Source of the DNA: Forficula auricularia
Lineage: Eukaryota; Arthropoda; Insecta; Dermaptera; Forficulidae
NCBI GenBank assembly: GCA_024734495.1
Contig: JALMQS010000099.1
Span: 74,125,071 to 74,189,070, forward strand
Direction of reading: 5' to 3'
Length of the DNA: 64,000 bases
How positions within the stretch are numbered: position 1 is the first letter of the stretch; every line of letters starts with the position of its first letter. The notes beneath the pieces were generated by a model. The model was not told the origin of the DNA. It saw only the letters and a program-made list of their open reading frames with translations, and did not search any database. Below, one piece after another: positions 9,905 to 20,785 of this stretch. Position numbers and translations under genes: made by a program.

Positions 9905-10175
9905 AGACAGAATTGAAATGGTCTTAATTTATGGTGAATGTGGAAGAAGTGTTATGGGGCTGCCATTGAAATGGATCTCGAGCTTTTTCCTGATAGGAAT
10001 ACACCCTCCCAAGCTTCATTTAATCATAATGTATATTGTTTAAAAAAAGAAAAAAACAGTAAATGTAAAGGCTAGGAAGAAACTGGAAACAGACCAAAAT
10101 ATAGGAAGTTGGAACTGGAGTTCATCCAGAAGACTGAAATACACTCTGGAATGTCTCAGAACAGTGTCGAAAAAT
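9905..10175 (+). pseudogene. HTH transposase-like relic (DUF4817-like) in family F
   Basis: A frame starting near 9913 reads EMVLIYGECGRSV followed, across frameshifts, by FPDRNTP and IHSGMSQNSVEK fragments. The MVLIYGECGR...FPDR...PS pattern resembles the N-terminal helix-turn-helix segment found in insect DUF4817 proteins of transposon origin, probably IS630/Tc1-like. That family assignment is from memory and untested. No catalytic domain remains. F copy 2 has the same relic on its minus strand. Confidence 0.5.
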
Positions 10176-10576
10176 TATTAAATTATTAATTATTTATTTA
10201 ATAATCAAACATTTTTATTTGATAATTAAGTGGAATAATTGCTAAAAATAATTATTAAGAATTTTTTTGAGGATCTAATTGATTCATGTATTTTGTTTAT
10301 TTGATGTCGTATAAAAAAATAGATCTTTATAAAAGTTGTTCAGTTTTATTTGTAGATTAAGTAGACGTATAGAAATGTGTAGGTTTTATTTAAAGAACAG
10401 AACTTGATCTCGAAATGACCCTCTGAAAGCTTGTTCTAGAATTCGACATAAACAGCCTTTGTGGATGCAGTTTCCCCCTTGATATAAATAGAAAGCTTTT
10501 ATTTGAAACTTTTTTCCATATAATGCAGTGTTTTTGAATTAAAAGACTCGTCTCAAGACAAAAAACCTCACCCGAG

Positions 10577-10924
10577 TTTTTTATAATCAACATCGCCAGT
10601 AAAACCGTCACACTCCAAAATAGGCAACATATAAAAGTTCAAAAAGTCTCTTCGTAAAATAGAAATAGAAAAAAAGTGTATTATAATATTTTAAACGTTT
10701 ATTTTAATAAATTTTTCAAAATTTAAATTTTTATAAATATTCTTCCCATAAAATATTTTTTATAGACAATAATACTTACTTACTCTCTTTCTTTTATATA
10801 GAGCCTTCTTGTAAATTTTTTACTACTCGTTCAACGTACGTACCTATTATCTTTTTATTTTCTTAAAGAGAGATAATATAGATTTTATTATACTCCAACT
10901 TCGCTTTAAATAACTTTTCTTCAA
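10577..10924. other. AT-rich spacer, nothing recognised
   Basis: No supportable feature. Confidence 0.5.
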
Positions 10925-11355
10925 AAATAAGCTGACGTATTCTGATGTGGCCATCCACTTGACATTACCATACAACCTGCGCCCCTGAAATTATTTATAA
11001 TCATATAGGGGGAGGGGTTAGTTTTTATATTTTTATTCTGTGGTCCCACTGATTATGTATACAAAATTTGGTTGTGTTTGCTCAAATGGCATAGATATTT
11101 TAATTCCCACCCCCCCCCCCCCCCCTCTGCCACCGTAATTTTGGGTCGATATACACCAAAATCTAATCAGTTCTTAATCTCAATGGACCAAAACTACGTG
11201 TGAAATTTGGTTTTGATATTCACACTAGTTTTTGAGCTAGCTCGTCCACAAAAATTTGGTAACGCACAGAGTAATGGACAATCGGACAACCAGACTAACA
11301 GACATTTTGAGAAAACAATTATTGTTTAAAATTCGAATTTTAGCATTTTGTATTT

Positions 11356-12058
11356 AATAAAAGAGCGAAGCTCATGCCTCTAGCGGACCTAGGACGAGTT
11401 AGTCTTGTAAACAGAGGCAGCCTCGTTAGTTGCAAATTATACCTTGGCTGGCACACTTGCTTGAAAAACACTTGCTTGAAAAACTCTCGCTTGAAAACTT
11501 GGATAGGGAACGATACATTAAGTATTAGTTACTATGAAAAAAGATTAGTTTCAGTGTCAGCCATCTTTAATGTTCAAGTTAACTGGATAGGAGATTCCAA
11601 TTGTGCCTTCTCTTATAATAATAATTAAAACCTCGGGATAGGAGATCTCACTCAATTGGGCCTTCTCTTATAATAATACTAAACCTTGAAACCAGATTTC
11701 GAATCGGTTATAAATGGAATGAGGATTGAAAGGATTGTCTTCAAAAGCAGCTCGCGCACTGGGATGATCGCTTTCCTTATTGAAAATCAGCAAACCATCA
11801 ACATCATATGTAAATATTTCCATCATCTCATTAAATTATAAATAAAACAAATTTATTGCTTTATAATTTATTAAAAGAACAAATTATATAAATAAACCTT
11901 CCTGTTAATATATAAGCATATAATCTACAGTCCACTCAGTTCAGCTTCTAATAAGGTTCCAGCGACAACCAAAGAGAAATCTTTAATTTTTATACAATTA
12001 TTATCTAGAAAAAAATAATGTCAAGAGGCATAAAGGTGTGGATTGCGAAATATCTCAA
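11356..12058. other. Insertion inside D copy 1, origin unclear
   Basis: Contains a direct duplication of GGAGAT(T/C)...GCCTTCTCTTATAATAATA (about 11588-11675) and an 84-codon frame (11374-11628) without recognisable motifs. Probably the remaining interior of the LTR-like element at 12059-12262. Confidence 0.4.
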
Positions 12059-12262
12059 TGATAGATAAAATATATAAAGCGTTTTATTGAGGTTGCACAT
12101 AATACAATAAATAGAATAGTACATGAGGAAAAAGCAATATATAGCAAGTTACATGAACTTGAGTAGAAAATAAAGTAAATGATAAGTTAAGTTAAGATAG
12201 TCAACACCGGAGTGGCGCTAATGTCATATCGGAGGTGCCAATATTATACATATATTTTAACA
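12059..12262 (-). mobile_element. LTR-like repeat, copy 2
   Basis: Reverse complement of 5236-5452 with the same TG...CA boundaries and the shared leader just outside (12058 downward). It lies within family D copy 1. Confidence 0.65.
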
Positions 12263-12529
12263 TAAAATTTTTCACATGCCTTTTTTTGTAGAGCGAAATG
12301 CCACGGTTTCGCTTAATTTTTTTAATCAAAATAGTTTCAGCCGTTTTTGAGATATTTCAGAAAAAAAGAAGGGAAAAAAAACAACTATTTTCATGCACGA
12401 TTACAATACATGACCATACTCTGTATGGTAAAGTAAAATATTATTAATATTATTAATGTACCTTTTCCCAACATGCATAATTAATACATATGTACGATTT
12501 GGTATGAAGCTTATAATAAATTATATAAA

Positions 12530-12665
12530 AAAATAAACTGATGTGGCCATCTACATGATTTTACCATACGCCTGGCTCCTCTCTTATATTTAATAATTAA
12601 TCAAATCATTTATAGTCAATTAGATTGGGAGAGTCAAAAAATGAAAATCTAGGCCTTTGGAGCAA
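12530..12665. mobile_element. Family D terminal fragment
   Basis: Matches the D end (CTGATGTGGCCATCTACATG...ACCATACGCCTGGC). Short and 5'/3' incomplete. Confidence 0.6.
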
Positions 12666-12719
12666 ATTCAGGCACAAGAAGTCTATAAGTGCAAAAACCA
12701 AAGGGGGATCCCCAATTTG

Positions 12720-12815
12720 AAGTAGGTGTACACCTCTTTGGAAGTACTTGGGAATGTTAAGAAGTACTTGGAAATATTTTGAATTACTTGGAAATGTTTG
12801 GAAATACTTGGACTA
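12720..12815. repeat. Family X minisatellite fragment
   Basis: GAAGTAGGTGTACACCTCTTTGGAAGTACTT followed by four degenerate 20-bp units, as in 5900-6000. Confidence 0.75.
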
Positions 12816-12959
12816 TAATTTAACGTTAATACAATAGTTGCAAAACGGAAAAAACGAGACATAACTACCGTTTAGAAACCGTAATTCAACCTAATTAAAA
12901 CTATATAAAGACTATAATTCAACCAATCTCTGTGCTATACGGGGAGGGTTTTGAGATGC

Positions 12960-13075
12960 ATTATATTTAGAGGTTATGGAGCTGGTATGGGACAGAGCCG
13001 AGTGGAGACGGGTGGTTGTGTCAAACCAGTCTTAGGACTGTGTACTCAGGGATGTGGATGATGATTTTGAATTAA
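12960..13075 (+). pseudogene. LINE 3' end fragment (RT C-terminus and tail)
   Basis: Translates to DRAEWRRVVVSNQS and a stop, then a short GATG-rich tail. The same ending, DRVEWRRIVASNQS, closes the reverse transcriptase at 22602. It is a 5'-truncated copy of the same LINE group. Confidence 0.75.
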
Positions 13076-13565
13076 TTACGTATTATAAATTTTTCCTTGC
13101 CCATTAATCTATTCTTCCCTTAAGTTTCGCGACACCAAAATTCAATTGCCCAACCCAAAATGGGGTTTAAAATAGTTTAAGAATCACTGTAATAGAATAT
13201 TTATTAAGTACTAGCTTCAAGGCCAGGAGACGGCTGCTCTGATAGACAGAGGCTTCGCCCCTGGACCCCCACGTGGCTGCTTTATTCATGTTTTATTAGT
13301 AACAGAGAATAAATATAATTGTTTTATTATAAAGTCTTAAATAGATATAATTTGAGATTCTATTAAACTGCAATATACACTCATAACAAATAAGATGAAA
13401 CAAATATTTGAAATGTATTAAAAATCCACTTGTTATCATTAAGGTACTTGGGGAAAATAAAAATAAAGTTATATAATATGTAGGTATTATTATAGATAAG
13501 AAGACTTGAAAATTACAATTATTATTCATTTTGCTAGACACAAAAGTATATACAATCTATTTATA
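13076..13565. other. No gene seen
   Basis: AT-rich, with a short GC-rich patch at 13215-13290 (CTTCAAGGCCAGGAGACGGC) of unknown nature. Confidence 0.5.
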
Positions 13566-13569
13566 AAAA

Positions 13570-14300
13570 ATTCTCTTATTTAGTTTTTAAGGAATTTGGT
13601 GTTGGTACTTGGTGAAAATTGTTTTAAAATTATTGGATAAAAAAACTTGGTAGGTTTCACATTAAGATATAAAATAAAAAAAGTACTATCTTACTCTAGA
13701 GTAAAGTACTTTAAAATATAATTTTACTAAAAACTTTATTTAAGCTTTTTTGTGGTTCCCAAGGTACTTAATTAGGATATTAAATTTCATCAAAATTGGT
13801 TAAGTCATTTTCGAGATATTTAGAAAAAACTAATGTTTGTGGGCCGTTATGTACCAAAAACTAATCAGCGCTTCATTTTGTTAAACTAATAGTAGGTTTT
13901 CAATTTCATTTCAATCGGTGTAATGGTGTGGAAAAAATCGTGGGCCAAAAAAACGATAACATCCATCCATACATCCATACATCCATACAACCATCCATAC
14001 ATCCATCCGCACGCACTAAATGAAAAAATGGTACTTTTTGGCTTCTCGACGAGACCCCATGTAATTTTTCTCAAAACCGTCACGTGCTAAAATTCAACCT
14101 AATTGAATACTACAATTTGTCCCTTTAATTGAGTCCATGGGTTCCGTAGTCTTTACCTGAGGACCCTTTGAAGTCACGCTTTCCGGCAGACCTATTACAA
14201 TACTTTCCCCATGCTTCGCATTGGATAAAGTAAAAATAAAACGTATTAATTTTTTTATATCTTAATGTGAAACCTACCAAGTATTTTTTAACTAATAATT
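13570..14300. mobile_element. Family J element split by a family C element
   Basis: GGTGTTGGTACTTGGTG...GGTAGGTTTCACATT lies at 13590-13660 and the complementary ATGTGAAACCTACC at 14262-14278. Between them sits a family C copy (13690-14235, reversed) ending GCATTGGATAAAGT. The C copy carries a CCAT/CATA tetranucleotide run at 13965-14010. Confidence 0.6.
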
Positions 14301-14335
14301 CTCTTATTCTCAAGCTTGAGTTGTTTATCATAAAA

Positions 14336-14720
14336 TAATTTAGTCTTTTTGATTTTAAGTCGATTCTTCCACGTTTTCAGTAGAGCTTGCCATTAATAGT
14401 CAAAACATCAAAAATGGAATGCAATAAGGTTATTCTTCTAGTATTAGACAAGAATCGATCGTTATTTTTGATTTTAAGTCGATTCCTCCATTTCATCACC
14501 AATGGCTACCAATAAAAACCGAAACGTCAAAAATCTAATGGAGAATGGTTATTCCTCGACTGTTAAAAGAGAATCGATCATTATTTTTGAATTAAAGTCA
14601 ACATGAACTGCAAATAGCAAGTGATATCTGATTAATAATAAAGGAATAAACATATTAATATTTCAAATCAATTTGGATAAAGTTTAGCAACGATCCGTTG
14701 CAGTTTATTTTTTAATTTTT
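14336..14720. repeat. Family C outer module with two related sub-units
   Basis: Two divergent units, each built around GATTTTAAGTCGATTC and an ACGTCAAAAAT-like segment, followed by TTTGGATAAAGTTTAGCAAC. The same order occurs at 52380-52770 and part of it at 38870-39050. Confidence 0.65.
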
Positions 14721-15650
14721 GTTTTTAAATGTACTTTAAAAAAAAATAGATTGTTTTTTAAATCTTTGTTGCATTATTAAATTCTTCTTCAACGATAATG
14801 TGGTTAGAACTATTGAAATAAGAATGAATGGCACTCAAAAATCTGACAAACAGGGTCGCCAACACATGTTTAGTTTTCTGTTTAGTTCTTTTAGTTTGGC
14901 AAGCTATGTTGGCTAACCTCAATTTTTTTTAGTTTTTTCCTGAATTTTCCGGGCAATTTTCCAATTTTTTTTTACGAATTAACCTGAATTGGACTATTAC
15001 GAACATTTAAAAAAAAAAGGCAAATCGGTCCACAGAAACAGAAATTCATTTTTTTATATATAGAAGATTTCGTGAACAGAGTAAATGAGCTACTTTGCTA
15101 AAATGACATTTTAATTTTGCTAATACTATTTATTTCGAAATTAATGAGACCACTAGGTAGATGATTTTCCATATTGAGCTGATGCCTTTCATTTTCATTT
15201 GATTTTTTTTTTTTATGTTTACCATTAACGTTATTTGCCTCTTTTTTTCAGTAAACAATTAAAAATGTAATTTTCAAACATCACTGTATATAAATAGATC
15301 GAAATTGATTTGATAAAAAAAAAAAATTAAATTTTATCACCCTGCAATGTGTTTTATGAACGCATGTGTTTACTTTGGCCTAATATATAGGGTTTAATAT
15401 ATGTACTCAAATCGTTCCGAATTCAATTTTAAAATTGCCATCATGAACTTGTAGATTTGTTTGATTTTGCTGAATCTTGTAATCAGATATATGTTCTAAC
15501 ATTGTCCTCTCCCGCGATTATAAATATAATTTCGATTTTTTTTTATTACCACACAATATTTTTTACAGAAAATTTATTTTAAACATGTAATATTTATTAC
15601 ATGGTTTTTAGGATTCTGTTTTAAATATAAAACGGGGCCTTATATGGTAA
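14721..15650. other. AT-rich region, nothing recognised
   Basis: Unique low-complexity sequence with poly(T) and poly(A) runs. No frame, RNA or repeat border can be supported. Confidence 0.5.
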
Positions 15651-15682
15651 AGTAAAAAATAATTTTTAAGAAAAAAATAAAA

Positions 15683-16034
15683 ACCGACTTCAAAAATTAA
15701 ATGCAACAAATAAAATACACTAAAATGTATAAAATAATTATTATCTTATTTAGTTACAACTAAACGACGATATATTAACATGAAATTACTTTTTGAAGTC
15801 GGTACCAAACAAAGCGAGCGTACCCTCGCAAACGTACTAAGTAAGATCCGTCGAGTGCGATTCATAAAAGGTATATGTTTGGCACCGACTTCAAAAGTAA
15901 TTTCGTGTTAATATTTCGTCGTTTAGTTGTAACTAAATAAGATAATAATTATTTTATACCTTTTAGTGTATTTTTATTTTTATTTTTAAGTTATTATTAT
16001 TTTATTTGTTGCATTTAAGTTTTTTAAAGTCGGT
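15683..16034. mobile_element. Family B foldback core, copy B1
   Basis: Palindrome with ACCGACTTC at both outer ends and again near the centre, and arms containing TTAGTTACAACTAAACGACG. The central loop GAGCGTACC...CGTACTAAGTAAGATCCG is conserved in the other B copies. No coding frame. Non-autonomous DNA element of unknown superfamily. Confidence 0.85.
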
Positions 16035-16640
16035 TTTATTTTTTCTCATTAAAATTATGACTATGAAAGAGCACGATTTCGACAAAGACCACTCTATATA
16101 TTTTTAAGCTAGATTAAATTTGATACAATTTAAACAAAGTTTGATCTTAATTGCATAATGGTAGCCCGTTCGGCAATGAGGTTTAAGTTTTGAAAAACTA
16201 ATTTTAGTGTATTTTTCAATCACTGGTGGCTTTTAAATCTAGTACAAATCAATAAAAAATACACTTTTCCAGATTGAAGCCGTAAAATATTAGTATTAGA
16301 AAATTTTCTAATCAGTTTACCACTAGATTAGATTAAGCTAAAGTCTGTAATTCATATATGATGGAGGTACAAAGTAATGTTTAAGATGGGGGGAGGGGGG
16401 TGGTTCTAAATCAGAAAAAGATGGGATAACTTTTGCTCAGGGGCTATTCTAACTTTATAGATGTTAAGTTTTGTAGAAATCCCAAAGGATAAGAAATAAT
16501 GTGTGAAGTTTTTAGGCAAAAGTTAAAATATTTTTTTACTATATAGGAATTGTTTATGGTAATGGAAATCAATTTAATTAAAAATAATAATAATAATATC
16601 CCAAAGACGCCACTTAAGTACTTAAAGGAGCTGGGTATTA
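16035..16640. other. No gene seen
   Basis: AT-rich, with a G run near 16388. Nothing supportable. Confidence 0.5.
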
Positions 16641-16649
16641 TAGTATTAT

Positions 16650-16798
16650 ATTAACAAAAAACCCATCAAAAACAACTCAACCGAAGATGGGACCGTGACA
16701 GATCAAATTGTTAACCCGAAAAACCCTATAACCCGTTAATTTAATCTAAATCGGTAGAGCCGTTTTCGAGAATTATATTATATTAAACGAGCAATGTT
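16650..16798 (-). mobile_element. Helitron-like fragment A6, head-to-head with A7
   Basis: Inverted counterpart of 16799-16960: AACCCATCAAAAACAACT through GGTAGAGCCGTTTTCGAGAA to TTAAACGAGCAATG. It holds only the 5' part of the element. Confidence 0.7.
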
Positions 16799-17969
16799 TA
16801 TATATTTATATATATCCGGTCTTGTTCTTGAAAACGGCTCTAACGGTTTGGATGAATTCACTGGTTAGGAGGGTTTTGTGTTGAACATTCGATCTGTCAC
16901 GGTCTCATCTTCGGCTAAGTTGTTTTTGATGGGTTTTTTGTTAATTGAAATAATTATTCACAGATGATTGTCTCGATTAAAATGTTGTATAATTTTGAAA
17001 TTTCCTGATCATATGAGAAATGAACTAAGGATAAATTCCAAAATAATCTTCTTGCTGGGCTGGAAAGCTCTGGCTTGAAGATCCTGGTTTAATAAAGGTG
17101 TGGACTGTATATCTTAAATTAAGAATAAAAGGAAGGTGTATTTCTTCTTCTTCAATAAATAAAAGGCAAAGATTTGTGATATGAATATTAACAATGGTTT
17201 TAATGAGAGAAAAGAATGCTGATTTTGTACATACGATAATGAGATATTATACAAATGGCGATGACGTGGTCGAATGCAGACTTCTTTGTGGCAATTCGGT
17301 TCACTAGGGTTTTTTCTCCGATGATATGATATGGTTCAAGTTTGGTTTCTTCTCCAAATTCAATAAAAGGTTAAAATTACTTTTAACCAATCCACAATTC
17401 TCAATTTAGTTGATTAAATCAAATGAAATAATAAACAATTGAGATTTAAGCACCAAACAATTTAAATCAAATAAAATAACTTCTCAATGGCTAACGAGAG
17501 TTTTTACTCAACAATATATCAATCAATTCTCTCAAAAATATCAAAAATCAATCTGCTAGCGCAGTCATCAACTCAACTCACATCTATCAAAATTCAATCT
17601 ACGAGACAAATCATCAACTGAACTCAGCTGGCTGGCTGGCTAGCCCAGCTCGCGGTCAGTTTTCAAAATATTCCCTTAGAGGGCGACACTCACCATTTAT
17701 CAATTCAAATTTGTACAAATGTTTATTTATATTTTTATTCAATTTCCTTTTAATAAATAATTGTTTTTTTTAAATTTATATCCCACAATAAGATCATTAT
17801 AATTATTATTATATATTAAAAGTTGGGAAATTTAATTGATTAAAAAACGAGTTTTAAATCCCACAAATATTAATTTGACAATTTAATTGATGAACTCAAA
17901 AATTGTTATTTAATTAAAAAAAAAATTATACCCTATTTATTATATATACCTATATACACATAATCTGTT
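16799..17969 (+). mobile_element. Helitron-like element A7, split by a solo LTR
   Basis: Its 5' part (CGGCTCTAACGGTTTGGATG) and interior (CCCACAATAAGATCATTATA ... AACTCAAAAATTGTTATTTA) match A1. The 3' G-rich block and hairpin are missing because family B begins at 17970. Confidence 0.75.
16986..17717 (+). mobile_element. Solo LTR, 732 bp, 5-bp target duplication
   Basis: Termini TGTATAATT...TTTGTACA are flanked by AATGT on both sides (16981-16985 and 17718-17722), and the flanks rejoin to the uninterrupted Helitron-like sequence. The 5-bp duplication and TG...CA ends are typical of Ty3/gypsy or BEL elements. A solo LTR forms by recombination between two LTRs. Orientation is uncertain because no interior remains. 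Confidence 0.85.
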
Positions 17970-18100
17970 TTGGCGACCCACCAAACGTACTAAGTAAAAT
18001 CCGCCGAGTGCGATTCATAAAATTTGTATGTTTAGCACCGACTTCAAAAAGGATTTCATGTTAATATTTCGTCGTTTAGTTGTAACTAAATAAGATAATT

Positions 18101-18399
18101 ATTGAAGGAGACAATAAAAGAGTGTGTCTTCTGGTGGAATTATAAATTTTATTTTATTTATAACGAGACTATAGTTTCGAGGGCTTTACACTCTTCATCA
18201 GTCTATTACAATGGATTCACAGGAATTAATTTATGAATTCATAAATTAATTCCTGTGAATCCATTGTAATAGACTGATTGTAAAAGCCCTCAGCTATAGT
18301 CGTTATATAATAAATAAAATTTATAATTCCGCCGAAGACGCTTTCTTTGTCTCCTTCAATATATAAAAATTCTGCTACTCTCGGCAAAAACTTTCAATT
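18101..18399. mobile_element. Hammerhead-bearing inverted-dimer element, copy 1
   Basis: Flanked by a 10-bp target duplication TAAGATAATT (18091-18100 and 18400-18409). Two arms meet at TTAATTTATGAATTCATAAA (about 18240), and a tail of about 38 bp lies outside the right arm. Each arm carries a hammerhead-like segment, well kept in the left arm (minus strand) and decayed in the right. A homologous element with the same plan is at 54142-54825. Long target duplications and hammerheads fit Penelope-like elements. No coding sequence. Confidence 0.75.
18161..18208 (-). ncRNA. Hammerhead ribozyme-like motif
   Basis: On the minus strand: CTGATGA (18195-18201), a stem II closed by GAG/CTC, GAAA (18175-18178), the short self-complementary CTATAG, and cleavage triplet GTC (18167-18169). 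There is one extra nucleotide between the conserved A9 and stem II, and stem I contains a mismatch, so self-cleavage is uncertain. Confidence 0.5.
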
Positions 18400-18605
18400 T
18401 AAGATAATTATTTTATACCTTTTAGTGGATTTTATTTTATTTTTAAGTTATTATTATTTTATTTGTTGCATTTAAGTTTGTTGAAGTCGGTTTTATTTAT
18501 TTTTTTATAAAAATTATTTTTATTTTTTTATTTTTAGTGATGTTATTAATAGTGACTTAATATAATACCTTGCATACATCTGGTAAGAGAAAGCGTCGGG
18601 CAAAT

Positions 18606-18854
18606 TTTTTTTTTTTTTTTATAAATTTTATTAAACCAACTATTTTACATTAATTAATGTATACCATGTATTTTAGCTTCGATTCCGGAGATTGCTTCTC
18701 CACCATCGAGTGTCCTTATTAATCTTTAGTCCTTGTTTTTAATAAGAGGAAAAATCTAATTAGATAAAAAAACCTCTTTTCCGATAATTATTTAAATTCC
18801 ATTATTCCCCAATCAAATCGATTGGTATCCCTCTCCCATCCTTTTCCTTTTTCG
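18606..18854 (-). mobile_element. Short poly(A) retroposon, copy 2
   Basis: A 12-bp target duplication CGTCGGGCAAAT borders it (18595-18606 region and about 18855-18866). Minus-strand poly(A) tail of 17 A. The body matches 2469-2678 and contains a palindromic AAAGAGG...CCTCTTA hairpin. Confidence 0.85.
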
Positions 18855-19300
18855 TCGGGCAAATGAAAAATTCAATTCATAAATATAGAAGTTCTCTCGA
18901 AACGTTTGCGGATTTTAAATGAATGTTTTAAAAAAATTTTATAAAAGATTTTATTTATTATAATTTCGATTATTTGCTCATAAGAATTGGAGATTTACGT
19001 TATTTTGACATTCATCATATCATCAGAACTTGACCAAATTAATATGGGACTACCCCTAAGGTACCCTCTTTCCAATAAAAAAAGAATCACCAAAATCGGT
19101 TCATAAACAAAGAAGTTATACTTGAACAAACATATCAAAAAACGTCCAATACTAATGAAAACAAAAACGGGACCAATCGGAAACTATACTGAACCCAATG
19201 CACAAAAAACCATCAAAATCGGTTCACAATTGGGACATAGACACAAAAAAAAAATTCAGTCGAATTGAGAACCTCCTCCTTTTTGAAGTCGGTTAAAAAA

Positions 19301-20570
19301 GTAGGGAACTGCTTATTTAAATCTACTAAAATCTATTTTCTAGATAAGTAATGTGTCTATATTAGATATATAAGCTAAATTTACCAATTGTAAGATAAAT
19401 TTTATGCCTATTTCCTAAATCTGTTTTTTGTTAGATTAAAGGAGATTATTGAATGATTCTTCATTTAACGCCTCAACGCATTTTCTATATCCTTTTAATA
19501 AAAAAAAAAACACACATAGAATGAAAATATTACTCAATTGGGTTGATCCCCACCCCCGTGTTAAGTATAAATCAGCCGAAAGTGGTGGCAAGGCATTTTT
19601 TAATTAGTTTCCAGCTCGGTCGAATACCAATGCTCTCTGTTGTTATTAATAAAAAGTGAAATTTCACTGAGCTGGAATGCCTGGCTGCCCTCGGCTGGTT
19701 CCTTACACCGTTTACTCACGCATTTGACCATCTGATCGGACCGAAGCGTGCATTTAATTAGCCTAAAGTCTTTCGGGGTTGTTTACCCCAGATAACGCCT
19801 CCGGGGGGGGGGGGGGGCACACTCTCACCCACCCACACAACTTACCAAACCAATTTATTTTTTCCTCTCTCTCGTTACGAAAAATTACTTTATTTTTATA
19901 TATTTAAATCCGGAAGTAGAATATACGTGACGGAAACGGAAGAAATTAAACATAATACTAATAATATTTTTTTTAATTAAGTACAATCTTATCTTTTTAT
20001 AACCTTAAATACGGATTTTTGTTTGTTTTGTTTATAAACATTGTTTAATAATAATACATCTAATTGTTTAAATATTTATTTTTTAATTAAATTAAATTGA
20101 AACGAATTTTCATAATAGAATGTATTTTAGAATGAAAGTCGTGTGGATCCCATAATAGAGTTGATTTTAAATTGTAGACATTTATTTTTCCATACGATAT
20201 TATTAAATTATGTATTTATTTTCAAAAGAGTTAGCTTTTATAGGTTAAAAATATTTATCAAAAAGAAGCCATTTTTAAAATGGCGGTACCAAAAAATGGC
20301 GACCTCTATTAAATAAAAGCATGTGATGTAACTTTTAATATTCAATATATTATAAATAAATTATGAAGTATATATTAGGCAAATTAGACTTCTGCAGCTG
20401 GTAAAAAACAAAACTATTCAAGATTGAATCTATAATTATGTTTTTACATGCTGATATAAATTTATTAATTAATTAATACTATAATTAGGTTGCCATGACA
20501 ACAACAATGTATTTATTATTATTGAGATAAAAAATAAACAAACATGTTCTTCGTTCTAACTAATATAGTC
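19301..20570. other. Repeat-poor stretch with a GC-richer islet (19540-19850)
   Basis: The islet (for example CTGAGCTGGAATGCCTGGCT, CATCTGATCGGACCGAAGCG) is not repeated elsewhere in the window and is less degenerate than its surroundings. No long frame, splice-bounded exon or known RNA is apparent. A conserved non-coding element is possible but unproven. A run of 16 G lies at 19803-19818. Confidence 0.4.
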
Positions 20571-20572
20571 CA

Positions 20573-20785
20573 GGCAAATTAGACCAATAAATATATTTAT
20601 ATGCACAAGCTGGAAATAATTTTAATCAATGTTAGACATCTCAAATAATATTTATATGAGTTTGCGACGGTTTCTGGACCGTGCTAAATTTTTGAGGGCA
20701 TAAAAAGTACGAAAATTTTGGACTTTTTTCAGATTTTCGCTTATAACTCGAAAACCATGTATCTGCCAAATCGTTGCTATACTTG
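20573..20785 (+). mobile_element. Family G terminal fragment
   Basis: CCAGGCAAATTAGACC through CAGATTTTCGCTTATAACTC matches the left terminal repeat of the G element at 40642-41516. It is cut off by family C. Confidence 0.75.

Larger units (their letters stand above)
8028..10576. mobile_element. Family F DNA transposon, copy 1, with nested Helitron-like element
   Basis: Terminal inverted repeats start ACCGGGTGAGTTTT at 8028 and close as AACCTCACCCGAGT at about 10576, each followed inward by the complement of CTTGAGNCNAGTCTTATAAC. The interior is a set of inverted segments (foldback) around a short coding relic. A related copy is at 47138-48200. A 754-bp element of family A sits at 8260-9013. 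Confidence 0.8.
10925..12440 (-). mobile_element. Family D element, copy 1, interrupted
   Basis: The left end GATGTGGCCATCCACTTGAC...TTACCATACA and right end CATACTCTGTATGGTAAAGT (near 12420) match the ends of the complete copy at 27886-28578 in reverse. The interior is broken between about 11355 and 12262 by foreign DNA that includes an LTR-like repeat. A 20-bp C run lies at 11107-11126. Confidence 0.7.
17970..19300. mobile_element. Family B element B2, half copy with two insertions
   Basis: Runs from the central loop (AACGTACTAAGTAAAATCCG) out to the terminal ACCTCCTCCTTTTTGAAGTC at 19270-19292. It is broken by the hammerhead palindrome (18101-18399) and by a poly(A) retroposon (18606-18854). 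Confidence 0.85.
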
